Counted from the stretch's first letter, positions 6,483 through 15,513 are shown. The stretch: DNA of 15,513 nt from Chloroflexota bacterium (GCA_016190785.1 JACPPX010000135.1:1-15513), one strand, 5' to 3'. Numbers and translations are program-made. Notes: generated from the sequence alone by a model not told the origin.

Positions 6483-6492
6483 GCGGAGATTG

Positions 6493-9012
<2,520 letters not shown>

Positions 9013-9017
9013 TACTC

Positions 9018-9047
9018 TTGACTTCTTATATTTCTAGTCTATAGAAT
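9018..9047 (+). promoter_or_regulatory. Promoter for ridA, apparently leaderless
   Basis: TTGACT at 9018-9023 and TAGAAT at 9042-9047 are 18 bases apart. The alternative TATAGA at 9040-9045 gives a spacing of 16. The start site would fall near 9053-9055, and the ATG is at 9055. No Shine-Dalgarno sequence is visible, so a leaderless mRNA is likely. Confidence 0.65.
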
Positions 9048-9054
9048 AGTTGGG

Positions 9055-9441
9055 ATGGAGAAGAGAATAGTCCACACTGCCAAGGCCCCTCAAGCCCAAG
9101 GTCCTTATTCTCAGGGAGTTGAAGGGGGAGGCTATATTTTTGCCGCGGGACAAATCGGGGTCGATCCCCATAGTGGCGAACTCATCGCCGGGGACATCGC
9201 CACGCAGACCCGGCAGGCCCTCAACAACCTGAGCGCAGTGCTCGAGGCGGGGGGTGGTTCTCTTGATCGTGTAGTAAAAACCACCGTGTTCTTGACTAAC
9301 CTCGATGATTTTGCGGCGATGAATTCAGTGTACGCCGAGTTTTTCCCGGCAGATCCTCCGGCCCGCTCTACAGTACAAGTAACTCGCTTGCCGCGGGGAG
9401 GGTTGGTGGAGATCGAGGCCGTAGCCCTGCGACGAGAGTAA
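9055..9441 (+). CDS. ridA: RidA family reactive imine/enamine deaminase
   Basis: RidA (YjgF/YER057c/UK114) proteins are cytosolic trimers that hydrolyse reactive 2-aminoacrylate and related imines released by PLP enzymes. This protar in metabolism protects enzymes such as those of amino-acid synthesis. The protein is 128 residues, the normal length. Family landmarks are GPYSQ at 16-20, the AAGQIG segment at 30-35, PPARSTVQV with the catalytic Arg at about 104, and VEIEAVA with Glu121 at the C-terminus. It is 42 bases after leuS and carries its own promoter, so it need not depend on the T-box. The next gene begins one base after its stop. The family assignment is secure; the precise substrate is not known. 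Confidence 0.93.
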   Translation: MEKRIVHTAKAPQAQGPYSQGVEGGGYIFAAGQIGVDPHSGELIAGDIATQTRQALNNLSAVLEAGGGSLDRVVKTTVFLTNLDDFAAMNSVYAEFFPADPPARSTVQVTRLPRGGLVEIEAVALRRE

Positions 9442-9442
9442 A

Positions 9443-9856
9443 ATGCTGGCCGTCTTCAGCAAGAGGTGGGTATTTTCAGCCATTGTTCTAATCTTTTTAG
9501 TTTCACTGTTTGTTGCTTGCCAGAATGCAGCAGGTCAAACACCCCTGTCTCCTAGCGAAGTATTTGTTTCCGGACCATTTGGTCAGCCGCCCTTATTGGA
9601 TGAAGACCCTCCGGAGGGGGAAGGAGAATTAGGTAGGCTACTTTTGGAATGGCAAGATAATTCCAATAACGAAGATGGATTCCGCATTTACTTACAGGAT
9701 TGCTCCGGTGTGGTGCAAGCCATCGAAGATCTGCCGGCGGATACTACGGTATATGGACCACTCAATGCCTGTCGGCCGCTGCGGCTGGGGGTTGCGGCCT
9801 TCAGCGCCTGGGGTGAATCAGAAATAGTTTGGGCACTGCCCAAGACCGGGCCATAG
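9443..9856 (+). CDS. Small lipoprotein with fibronectin-III-like pattern, hypothetical
   Basis: I do not recognise this gene as a named family. It encodes 137 residues. A hydrophobic signal peptide (about residues 9-25) ends in the lipobox LFVAC with Cys26, so it should be anchored on the outer face of the membrane. A Pro/Glu/Asp-rich linker follows to about residue 60. The segment LGRLLLEWQDNSNNEDGFRIY resembles the B and C strands of a fibronectin type III domain (L-x-W-x-D-N-S-x-N-E-x-G-F), and FSAWGESE resembles its end. Two cysteines (in DCSG and NACR) may form a disulfide. The ATG is one base after the ridA stop, suggesting coupling. It is more AT-rich at its 5' end than its neighbours. 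Function unknown. Confidence 0.7.
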   Translation: MLAVFSKRWVFSAIVLIFLVSLFVACQNAAGQTPLSPSEVFVSGPFGQPPLLDEDPPEGEGELGRLLLEWQDNSNNEDGFRIYLQDCSGVVQAIEDLPADTTVYGPLNACRPLRLGVAAFSAWGESEIVWALPKTGP

Positions 9857-9860
9857 ACAT

Positions 9861-9889
9861 TTGGAATCCCTCGACATACAGGTTATAAT
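9861..9889 (+). promoter_or_regulatory. clpC promoter with very short or no leader
   Basis: TTGGAA at 9861-9866, a 17-base spacer and a perfect TATAAT at 9884-9889. Transcription would start near 9896, about six bases before the ATG at 9902, leaving no room for a Shine-Dalgarno sequence. No CIRCE palindrome or recognisable CtsR operator is visible beside it. Confidence 0.7.
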
Positions 9890-9901
9890 TAGAAATACTC
9901 C

Positions 9902-12280
9902 ATGTCTGGCAAGTTCGATCGCTTCAGCAAACGCGCCCGCCGCGTTTTAACCCTGGCTCAGGAAGAGGCCCAAGGCCTCAACCACCCCTACATCGGCACC
10001 GAGCATTTGCTTTTGGGTCTGGTGCAAGAAGAGTCGGGAGTGGCGGCTCAGGTTCTGCGCAGCCTGGGGGTGGAGCGGGATGCGGTGCGCCAAGCTTTGG
10101 AGGAGATGATCGGACGGGGAGAGGTAAAAACTAGTGGCAAGATAGGTTTGACCCCTCGTACCAAGCGGGTAATCGAGTTAGCGGTAGAGGAAGCGCGGCG
10201 GCTAGGCCATCCCTATATTGGCACCGAGCACCTCCTTTTGGCTCTGGTGCGGGAGGGGGAAGGCATAGCCGTCGATGTTTTGGAGAGTCTGGGGGTGAGT
10301 GCTGAGCAGGTGCGACAGGAAACGGTTCGCTACTTGATGGAGAATGTTACCCCTGCTCCCCAGCGCCGCCGCGAGGTGAAAACCCCGCTTATCGATCAAT
10401 TGGGGGTAGATCTGACCAGTCTGGCTGAGGAGGGAAAGCTTGATCCGGTCATTGGTCGGGAGAAAGAGATCCAACGGGTTATTCAGATCCTCTCTCGCCG
10501 CACCAAGAACAACCCGGCTTTAATCGGGGAGCCGGGAGTGGGGAAGACGGCCATCGCCGAAGGTCTGGCCCAGCTCATCGCCGCCGGACGGGCCCCCTCT
10601 AGCCTTCTCCACCGTCGTCTGGTGATGCTGGATGTGGGCTCTCTAGTCGCCGGGACCATCTACCGTGGCCAGTTCGAGGAAAGACTTAAAAGAGTGCTAG
10701 AGGAACTCAAAGGTTCCAAGAGCATCCTCTTCATCGATGAATTGCATATGATTGTTGGCGCCGGAGCGGCGGGGAGTGCGGTGGATGCCGCCAATCTCCT
10801 CAAACCGGCCCTGTCCCGGGGGGAGATCCAAGTCATTGGGGCCACCACCCTGGAGGATTACCGTAAACACATCGAAAGCGATGCCGCCTTGGAGAGACGC
10901 TTTCAGCCCATCCTGGTGGAAGAGCCAACTATCGAGGAAACCATCGAGATCCTGAAGGGAATCGTGGACCGCTACGAAGAGCACCATGGGGTGCAGATTA
11001 CGCCCCAGGCTATCCACCAGGCGGCATATCTGAGCGCCCGCTACATCACTGACCGCCACCTCCCGGATAAAGCCATCGACCTTATCGACGAAGCAGCCTC
11101 CCGGGTGCGGATGTATAAAGTGCCCTCCTTCTTTAACCTTCCCGAGGGAGTGGGGAACGCAGGGACTGAAGCCCCAGAGAAAGAGGAAGAGGGAGGATTG
11201 CTCCAGCTCACCTGGCCGATGGAGAGAGAAGTGCAAGTCACCGCCGAAGATGTAGCCGAGGTGGTTGCGATGTGGACCGGGGTCCCGGTAACCCGAATCG
11301 CCACCGAAGAATCGGAGCGGCTTCTTTCTATGGAAGAGGAACTCCACAGACGGATCGTAGGCCAGGACGAGGCCATCGCCACTATCGCCAAGGCAGTGCG
11401 CCGTGCTCGGGCGGGGCTCAAGGATCCCAAACGTCCCATAGGCACTTTTATCTTCTTGGGTCCTACCGGGGTGGGGAAGACGGAGTTGGCCAAGGTCCTG
11501 GCCGAGTTCATGTTTGGAAGTGAAGATACGCTCCTCAAACTGGATATGTCCGAGTTTATGGAGCGACACAATGTCTCCCGCCTGGTGGGTGCTCCTCCGG
11601 GATACATCGGCTATGAAGAGGGGGGGCAACTCACCGAAGCCGTTCGCCGTCGCCCCTACTCAGTGATCCTTCTCGATGAGATCGAAAAGGCCCATCCCGA
11701 GGCCTTCAATATGCTCCTGCAGATTATGGAGGACGGGAGCTTGGCCGATGCTAAAGGGAGACGGGTTGATTTCCGCAATACAATTTTGCTGATGACCTCC
11801 AATGTGGGGGCCGAACTTATAACCCGGGAAATGAACCTGGGGTTTGCTACTCGTCGCGACGAGGTACGCTCCGCAGAAGAAGCCTACCAGAAGATGAAGG
11901 ACAAAGTCCTGGGACAACTCAAGAAAACCTTCCGTCCGGAATTTCTCAACCGGGTGGACGCGGTAGTTGTCTTCCGCTCACTGACTGCTGCCGAGATCAA
12001 AGCCATCGTGGAGTTGATGCTCAACCAAATCCGGGAACGGCTGCGGGGGGATGATCTGCAACTGGAGGTAAGTGAAACGGCCAAGGAACTTCTGGCCAAA
12101 GAAGGGTACGATCCCATTTATGGCGCCCGGACCCTCCGCCGCGTCTTGCAACAGCGGGTGGAGGATGCCCTCTCCGAAGGGATGCTGGCCGGAAAGTTTA
12201 AGCCGGGGGACACGGTGCTGGTGGATGTGGGGAACGGGGAAATTATCCTGCGAGTGATGGAGAAAGCCCTCGCCTCCTAA
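9902..12280 (+). CDS. clpC: ATP-dependent Clp protease ATPase subunit ClpC
   Basis: ClpC is a hexameric AAA+ unfoldase that feeds proteins to ClpP. The protein has 792 residues. It has two N-terminal Clp repeats (about 14-66 and 89-142, each with HPYIGTEHLLL). The first AAA module has Walker A GEPGVGKT (209-216) and Walker B LFIDE (276-280). The second has Walker A GPTGVGKT (520-527), Walker B ILLDE (589-593) and a ClpP-docking loop at NLGF (645-648). The arginine-rich, substrate-binding and C-terminal D2-small regions look intact. The middle region between the modules (about 404-446) is short and rich in Glu, Gly and Pro. It lacks the coiled-coil UVR-type segment that ClpC normally has for adaptor binding. 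The gene has its own promoter, and clpP is not in the window. Absence of mcsA/mcsB/ctsR neighbours sets it apart from the Firmicutes operon. Confidence 0.95.
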   Translation: MSGKFDRFSKRARRVLTLAQEEAQGLNHPYIGTEHLLLGLVQEESGVAAQVLRSLGVERDAVRQALEEMIGRGEVKTSGKIGLTPRTKRVIELAVEEARRLGHPYIGTEHLLLALVREGEGIAVDVLESLGVSAEQVRQETVRYLMENVTPAPQRRREVKTPLIDQLGVDLTSLAEEGKLDPVIGREKEIQRVIQILSRRTKNNPALIGEPGVGKTAIAEGLAQLIAAGRAPSSLLHRRLVMLDVGSLVAGTIYRGQFEERLKRVLEELKGSKSILFIDELHMIVGAGAAGSAVDAANLLKPALSRGEIQVIGATTLEDYRKHIESDAALERRFQPILVEEPTIEETIEILKGIVDRYEEHHGVQITPQAIHQAAYLSARYITDRHLPDKAIDLIDEAASRVRMYKVPSFFNLPEGVGNAGTEAPEKEEEGGLLQLTWPMEREVQVTAEDVAEVVAMWTGVPVTRIATEESERLLSMEEELHRRIVGQDEAIATIAKAVRRARAGLKDPKRPIGTFIFLGPTGVGKTELAKVLAEFMFGSEDTLLKLDMSEFMERHNVSRLVGAPPGYIGYEEGGQLTEAVRRRPYSVILLDEIEKAHPEAFNMLLQIMEDGSLADAKGRRVDFRNTILLMTSNVGAELITREMNLGFATRRDEVRSAEEAYQKMKDKVLGQLKKTFRPEFLNRVDAVVVFRSLTAAEIKAIVELMLNQIRERLRGDDLQLEVSETAKELLAKEGYDPIYGARTLRRVLQQRVEDALSEGMLAGKFKPGDTVLVDVGNGEIILRVMEKALAS

Positions 12281-12284
12281 GGTT

Positions 12285-12313
12285 TTGACAATAATCCCCA
12301 ATTGTGATATTAT
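12285..12313 (+). promoter_or_regulatory. Strong promoter just after clpC
   Basis: A perfect TTGACA at 12285-12290, a 17-base spacer and TATTAT at 12308-12313. The -35 begins five bases after the clpC stop. The start site would be near 12320, at the foot of a helix whose other strand lies some 180 bases downstream. Confidence 0.85.
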
Positions 12314-12316
12314 TTT

Positions 12317-12540
12317 GGAGTATTTATACCCGTTTAAAGGGCGGGAAATAATAGAATAGCATTTATCCTTAATTGTACCGGCTGGACATCATCTCATTTA
12401 TCTCTTATCGCACTGGTGGTTGAGTAAAATAGGCCACCCTCGCTAGGACTCTTCTCCCGAGACCAAGCGGGCCATTTTCGGTCTAGGTCTGTATAGATAT
12501 TCTCCAGGGGGTGTACCACCCGGTACACCCCGCTTTTTTC
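12317..12540 (+). ncRNA. Structured leader or small RNA between promoter and terminator
   Basis: No ORF of note is present. The predicted 5' end can pair with a distant downstream strand: GGAG 12317-12320 with CTCC 12502-12505, and TATTTATAC 12321-12329 with GTATAGATA 12491-12499. This gives 13 pairs with a two-base bulge. Inside, GCTGG (12381-12385) can pair with CCAAGC (12463-12468), and GGTGG (12415-12419) with CCACC (12434-12438) at an apical hairpin. Pyrimidine-rich unpaired strands lie between. A strong terminator follows at once. It could be a stable ~190-base RNA with paired ends (6S-like in outline, unproven) or an attenuator leader for the PIN/TRAM gene. Confidence 0.45.
12508..12539 (+). 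terminator. Strong intrinsic terminator or attenuator before PIN/TRAM gene
   Basis: GGGGTGTACC (12508-12517) pairs perfectly with GGTACACCCC (12522-12531) around an ACCC loop. GC and six T residues (12534-12539) follow. It ends 31 bases before the next start codon. No other promoter is seen in between, so expression of the downstream genes requires read-through or regulated antitermination. Confidence 0.9.
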
Positions 12541-12570
12541 TGGCCGGGGATTTAGGAGGAAGGAGAAAGG

Positions 12571-13620
12571 ATGCGTCTCGAGCTAACGGTAAGGATAGTT
12601 GTTGGCCTGCTTTTCGCTTTTTTGGGGTGGCAGATTGGCAATGCCTTAGTGGAGCTAGGGCAAGTGCCGGTGGAGCCTCGCCTCCTTTTTGGTCTGGCGG
12701 CCGCGGGGATGGGCTTGGGGTTGCTGCTTGCTCCCTGGCTGACCATCAAACCCCTCTTCAGCCTGTGGCGGTTTCTAAAGCGGCTCCCGGCTCGACGGCT
12801 CCTGGCCGCGGTTCTGGGTTTGGCTTTGGGATTGGCCGTTTCCCTGCCTCTGGCCTATGCCCTGTCCTTTCTTCCCTCTCCACTGGGGGCGGTGACCCCT
12901 CTTTTAGGGAGCCTGGCCTTGGGTTTTCTGGGAGTTTTGATCTTCGTAGTACGGGAGGATGATATCGCCGGACTCATCCTGCCCCGGTTTTTCCGAGAAG
13001 GGGCAGGTTCAGGAGAGCGGGCAGTGATCCTTGATACTTCGATAATCATTGATGGCCGGATCAAAGATATCAGCCAGACCGGTTTTATCGAGCGGAGTAT
13101 GCTGGTCCCCCGCTTTGTCTTAGAGGAGTTGCAACATATCGCTGATTCCCCGGATACCCTCCGCCGCAACCGCGGCCGGCGGGGGCTGGAAATATTGAGC
13201 TGGCTGCAGAGGGAATCCAAAGTGCCCCTGCGGATCATCGATGCCGAGGTAAGCGAGACGCGGGAGGTGGATGCCAAACTGGTGACCCTCGCCCGCCGCC
13301 TGCGAGCCCCCATCCTAACCAACGACTACAATCTCAACCGGGTGGCGGAATTGCAAGGGGTGCGGGTGCTCAATATCAATGAACTGGCTAATGCGGTGAA
13401 AACCGTCTTCCTCCCCGGAGAATCGATGCGGGTAGAGGTAATCCAAGAAGGGAAAGAAGTGGGCCAGGGAGTGGGGTATCTAGATGACGGGACGATGGTG
13501 GTGGTGGAGAACGGCAAACGCTATATCGGCAGCCGGATCGAGGTGGTGGTCACCCGCGTGCTCCAGACGGTGGCGGGGAGGATGATCTTTGCCCAACCCG
13601 AAGACCGACGGGAGAGATAG
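12571..13620 (+). CDS. Membrane PIN/TRAM domain protein (YacL-like putative RNase)
   Basis: The protein has 349 residues and the YacL-type architecture. Four membrane helices are near 8-27, 38-56, 77-100 and 107-128. A cytosolic PIN nuclease domain spans about 152-275, and a TRAM RNA-binding domain about 284-338 (MRVEVIQEGKEVGQGVGYL, then GTMVVVENG). The acidic PIN residues are visible: Asp155 in ILDTSIIIDGR, Asp161, Glu185/186, Asp234 in EVDAKL and Asp252 in TNDYN. It is probably a membrane-tethered ribonuclease acting on structured RNA; its substrate is unknown. In many bacteria it lies between clpC and cysS, as here. The ribosome binding site is AGGAGG at 12554-12559 or AGGAG at 12561-12565. 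It has no promoter of its own apart from the one at 12285, and the terminator at 12508 lies between. Confidence 0.92.
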   Translation: MRLELTVRIVVGLLFAFLGWQIGNALVELGQVPVEPRLLFGLAAAGMGLGLLLAPWLTIKPLFSLWRFLKRLPARRLLAAVLGLALGLAVSLPLAYALSFLPSPLGAVTPLLGSLALGFLGVLIFVVREDDIAGLILPRFFREGAGSGERAVILDTSIIIDGRIKDISQTGFIERSMLVPRFVLEELQHIADSPDTLRRNRGRRGLEILSWLQRESKVPLRIIDAEVSETREVDAKLVTLARRLRAPILTNDYNLNRVAELQGVRVLNINELANAVKTVFLPGESMRVEVIQEGKEVGQGVGYLDDGTMVVVENGKRYIGSRIEVVVTRVLQTVAGRMIFAQPEDRRER

Positions 13621-13627
13621 AGGGACA

Positions 13628-15019
13628 ATGCTCTTTCTTTATAACACTCTCACCCGCCGCGGCGAGGAGTTTCAGCCCCAGGAGCCAGGCCGGGTGAGGA
13701 TGTATGTCTGCGGCCCCAACCTCTATGGTCCTTGCCATGTGGGACATGCCTTCTCCTACATCGCCTTCGATGTCCTGCGCCGCTATCTCGAGTTCCGTGG
13801 CTTTGATGTGATCCATGTTCAAAATTTCACGGACATCGAGGACCGGATCATCGAAACTGCCCGCTCCCAGGGCAAGACGGTGTCGGAGCTGGCCGAGAAT
13901 TACATCTCCCGCTTTTTCCGAGAGACGGATGCTCTCCATATAAAGCGGGCTCACTACTATCCCCGGGCTACGGAGTTTATTCCCCGTATGATCGAGATGA
14001 TCCAGAGCCTATTAGCTAATGGCTCGGCCTATGCTCTAGATGGGGATGTCTACTTTCGAGTGCGACGCTTCCCGGCATATGGGAGATTATCCCATCGCTC
14101 CCCGGATGAGATGATGTCTGGGGCGCGAATAGAGATAGACCCCCGCAAAGAGGACCCTTTGGATTTTGCCCTGTGGAAAGGGGCTAAACCAGGGGAACCC
14201 TCTTGGGATAGCCCCTGGGGGCCGGGTCGGCCGGGATGGCATATCGAGTGCTCGGCTATGTCCACCGTTCTTCTGGGGGAGACCATCGATATCCATGGGG
14301 GAGGCCAGGATCTGGTTTTTCCCCACCACGAGAACGAAATAGCCCAGTCCGAAGCCTACACCGGAAAAGCCCCCTTTGTACGCTTCTGGCTGCACAATGG
14401 GCTTCTCCGTCCCAGCCCAGAGGAAGATAAGATGACCCGCCATCTGGCCAATTTCGTCTCCTGCCAAGAAGCCCTGCAGAAATACAGCCCGGATGCCCTG
14501 CGGCTCTTCATGCTTTCCTCCCACTATCGTACCGCCCTCACCTGGAGCGAGGAGGCGGTTGCCGCCGCGGAGAGCGGCGTGGAGCGGCTAAAGGTCGCCC
14601 TCCGCCCGGCCTATGGAGGTGCCGGCGAAGCAATTGGGCTTCCAGAGACGGCGAAAAAGGCTCGGGATGCTTTTCTGGCCGCCATGGATGATGACCTCAA
14701 TACTCCCCAGGCTATAGCCAGTATCTTTGAACTGGCGCGGGGCATTAATCAAGCCCGGGATGAGGGACAGGGCGGCGGATCTTTTGACGAGGCGCAAGCT
14801 GTCCTGCGGGAATTGGCCGAAATCCTCGGCTTGCGCCTTGAAAAGAAGGTGGAGATCGATGAAACCACCCGCAAGCACCTCGAAGAGCAGATCGCCCAGC
14901 GGGAGCGGCTGCGAATAGAGAAGCGATGGGCGGAGGCGGATCGCATTCGTCAGGAGCTGGCCAAAGAGGGATTTCTCCTGGAGGATACCCCGGCGGGTAC
15001 GGTATGGCGCAAGATCTGA
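13628..15019 (+). CDS. cysS: Cysteinyl-tRNA synthetase
   Basis: CysRS joins cysteine to tRNA-Cys. The protein has 463 residues from ATG 13628. The frame extends to a TTG at 13589, but that would overlap the previous gene, and the purine-rich stretch just before 13628 fits the ATG. HIGH appears as HVGH at 37-40. The zinc ligands that give cysteine specificity are present: Cys28 (YVCGP), Cys208 (WHIECSAM), His234 and neighbouring Glu (FPHHENE). The stretch MDDDLNTPQAI and the C-terminal anticodon region are as expected. The KMSKS loop is strongly altered: it reads KMTRH at 268-272, followed by LANFVS instead of LGNF. It starts seven bases after the PIN/TRAM stop, so the two are probably cotranscribed. 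Identity is secure. Confidence 0.95.
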   Translation: MLFLYNTLTRRGEEFQPQEPGRVRMYVCGPNLYGPCHVGHAFSYIAFDVLRRYLEFRGFDVIHVQNFTDIEDRIIETARSQGKTVSELAENYISRFFRETDALHIKRAHYYPRATEFIPRMIEMIQSLLANGSAYALDGDVYFRVRRFPAYGRLSHRSPDEMMSGARIEIDPRKEDPLDFALWKGAKPGEPSWDSPWGPGRPGWHIECSAMSTVLLGETIDIHGGGQDLVFPHHENEIAQSEAYTGKAPFVRFWLHNGLLRPSPEEDKMTRHLANFVSCQEALQKYSPDALRLFMLSSHYRTALTWSEEAVAAAESGVERLKVALRPAYGGAGEAIGLPETAKKARDAFLAAMDDDLNTPQAIASIFELARGINQARDEGQGGGSFDEAQAVLRELAEILGLRLEKKVEIDETTRKHLEEQIAQRERLRIEKRWAEADRIRQELAKEGFLLEDTPAGTVWRKI

Positions 15020-15024
15020 GTTTC

Positions 15025-15053
15025 TTGACCGGAAAGTTTTTCCTGTGTATAAT
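15025..15053 (+). promoter_or_regulatory. Promoter of the tRNA-tuf operon
   Basis: TTGACC at 15025-15030 and a perfect TATAAT at 15048-15053 are separated by 17 bases. They start six bases after the cysS stop. The transcript would begin near 15060 and run through three tRNAs into tuf, since no other promoter is evident. Confidence 0.85.
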
Positions 15054-15093
15054 TTGTTGCCCCTGATGCAGCCCGATTTCCTAGAATTTGTAC

Positions 15094-15165
15094 GCCGACG
15101 TAGCTCAGGGGTAGAGCAAGTGTTTTGTAAACACTGGGTCGGGGGTTCAAATCCCTCCGTCGGCT
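15094..15165 (+). tRNA. tRNA-Thr, anticodon TGT
   Basis: This is a 72-base cloverleaf. The acceptor stem 15094-15100 pairs with 15158-15164, and the discriminator is T15165. The anticodon arm is 15119-15135 with TGT at 15126-15128, reading ACA. CCA is not encoded. It is the first tRNA of the cluster in front of tuf. Confidence 0.95.
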
Positions 15166-15203
15166 CAAAAAGAGGGCAGGGGAAACCCGAGGTGGCAAAA
15201 CTG

Positions 15204-15286
15204 GGGCAGGTGCCGGAGTGGTCAAACGGGGCGGTCTGTAAAACCGCTGGCATACGCCTTCGGAGGTTCGAATCCTTCCCTGCCCA
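15204..15286 (+). tRNA. tRNA-Tyr, anticodon GTA
   Basis: This is an 83-base class II tRNA with a long variable arm. The acceptor stem 15204-15210 pairs with 15279-15285, and the discriminator is A15286. The anticodon stem GCGGT/ACCGC encloses GTA at 15238-15240. CCA is not encoded. Confidence 0.95.
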
Positions 15287-15295
15287 TAGATTCCG

Positions 15296-15371
15296 GCCCA
15301 CGTAGCTCAGGCGGTAGAGCACATTCTTGGTAAGAATGTGGTCACCGGTTCAAGTCCGGTCGTGGGCTCCA
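15296..15371 (+). tRNA. tRNA-Thr, anticodon GGT, CCA encoded
   Basis: The acceptor stem 15296-15302 pairs with 15361-15367, with discriminator T15368. CCA follows at 15369-15371, the only encoded CCA among the five tRNAs here. The anticodon arm is 15322-15338 with GGT at 15329-15331, reading ACC and ACU. Confidence 0.95.
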
Positions 15372-15382
15372 TAATAAGATCT

Positions 15383-15390
15383 AAAGGAGG
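15383..15390 (+). promoter_or_regulatory. Strong ribosome binding site of tuf
   Basis: AAAGGAGG lies six bases before the ATG at 15397 and after the last tRNA. It is near-perfect for the 16S 3' end, as expected for one of the most highly translated genes. Confidence 0.8.
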
Positions 15391-15396
15391 TAAATC

Positions 15397-15513
15397 ATGG
15401 CCAAGGAGAAGTTTGTACGCGACAAGCCGCATGTCAATGTAGGGACGATCGGGCATGTCGATCATGGCAAGACGACCTTGACCTCGGCGATCACCAAGGT
15501 CTTGGCCTTGAAG
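15397..15513 (+). CDS. tuf: Elongation factor Tu, N-terminal 39 residues (3' partial)
   Basis: EF-Tu is the GTPase that carries aminoacyl-tRNA to the ribosome. Only the first 39 codons are in the window. They start MAKEKFVRDKPHVNVGTIGH and continue with the P-loop GHVDHGKTTL (residues 19-28), which is diagnostic for this family. The gene follows tRNA-Thr(GGT) by 25 bases and is probably cotranscribed with the three tRNAs, an arrangement found in several bacterial phyla where tRNA genes precede tuf. The frame is open to the window end. Further ribosomal or secE/nusG genes may follow, but they cannot be seen. Confidence 0.95.
   Translation, partial: MAKEKFVRDKPHVNVGTIGHVDHGKTTLTSAITKVLALK

Noticed and set aside
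5730..6490. Insertion sequence or integron cassette at the DUF5677-like insertion
   Set aside because: No transposase or integrase, terminal inverted repeats or attC-like palindrome was seen. Only an imperfect 11-base direct repeat is present.
13589..13627. TTG start for cysS
   Set aside because: It would overlap the PIN/TRAM gene by 32 bases and add 13 residues not found in CysRS. The ATG at 13628 with a purine-rich upstream region is better.

Overview
This window reads as chromosomal DNA of a GC-rich (clearly above half G+C by eye) bacterium. The best guess is a member of the Chloroflexota. The clues are lipoprotein signal peptides followed by Pro/Thr/Ala-rich linkers, the order clpC - PIN/TRAM gene - cysS - tRNAs - tuf, a class I T-box on leuS, and a Thermus-like zinc loop in LeuRS. 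The phylum call is inference. All real genes lie on the + strand; nothing convincing was seen on the minus strand.

Layout. (1) 1-4919 is a maltodextrin-type uptake and breakdown operon: a lipoprotein solute-binding protein (5' end outside the window), two MalF/MalG-like permeases, and a membrane-anchored GH13 alpha-amylase family enzyme. No ATPase subunit is present. A strong palindrome sits between the binding protein and malF. (2) 4970-5170 encodes a dodecin. (3) 5185-9012 is the most unusual part. A near-consensus promoter drives tRNA-Ala(CGC), followed by a complete T-box leader with a CUC leucine specifier, UGGU antiterminator bulge and intrinsic terminator, then leuS. A second tRNA gene, tRNA-Ala(GGC), lies inside the T-box, between its sensor part (Stem I and the Stem II region) and its antiterminator. 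A frameshifted, lower-GC DUF5677-like ORF lies between the T-box terminator and leuS. (4) 9018-9856 holds ridA, with a promoter that suggests a leaderless mRNA, and a small lipoprotein. (5) 9861-12280 is clpC with its own promoter and almost no 5' UTR. (6) 12285-12540 is a self-contained promoter, structured RNA and terminator unit in front of a membrane PIN/TRAM gene and cysS. (7) 15025-15513 is a promoter followed by tRNA-Thr(TGT), tRNA-Tyr(GTA), tRNA-Thr(GGT) and the start of tuf.

How the genes fit together. The first block feeds the cell with alpha-glucan oligosaccharides: the surface amylase trims them, the lipoprotein captures them and the permeases import them using an ATPase encoded elsewhere. 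The remainder is translation and protein quality control: two aminoacyl-tRNA synthetases, five tRNAs, EF-Tu, ClpC and RidA. The most interesting candidate is the T-box/tRNA-Ala chimera, in which tRNA processing and amino-acid sensing must share one nascent RNA. Second is the terminated RNA unit between clpC and the PIN/TRAM gene.
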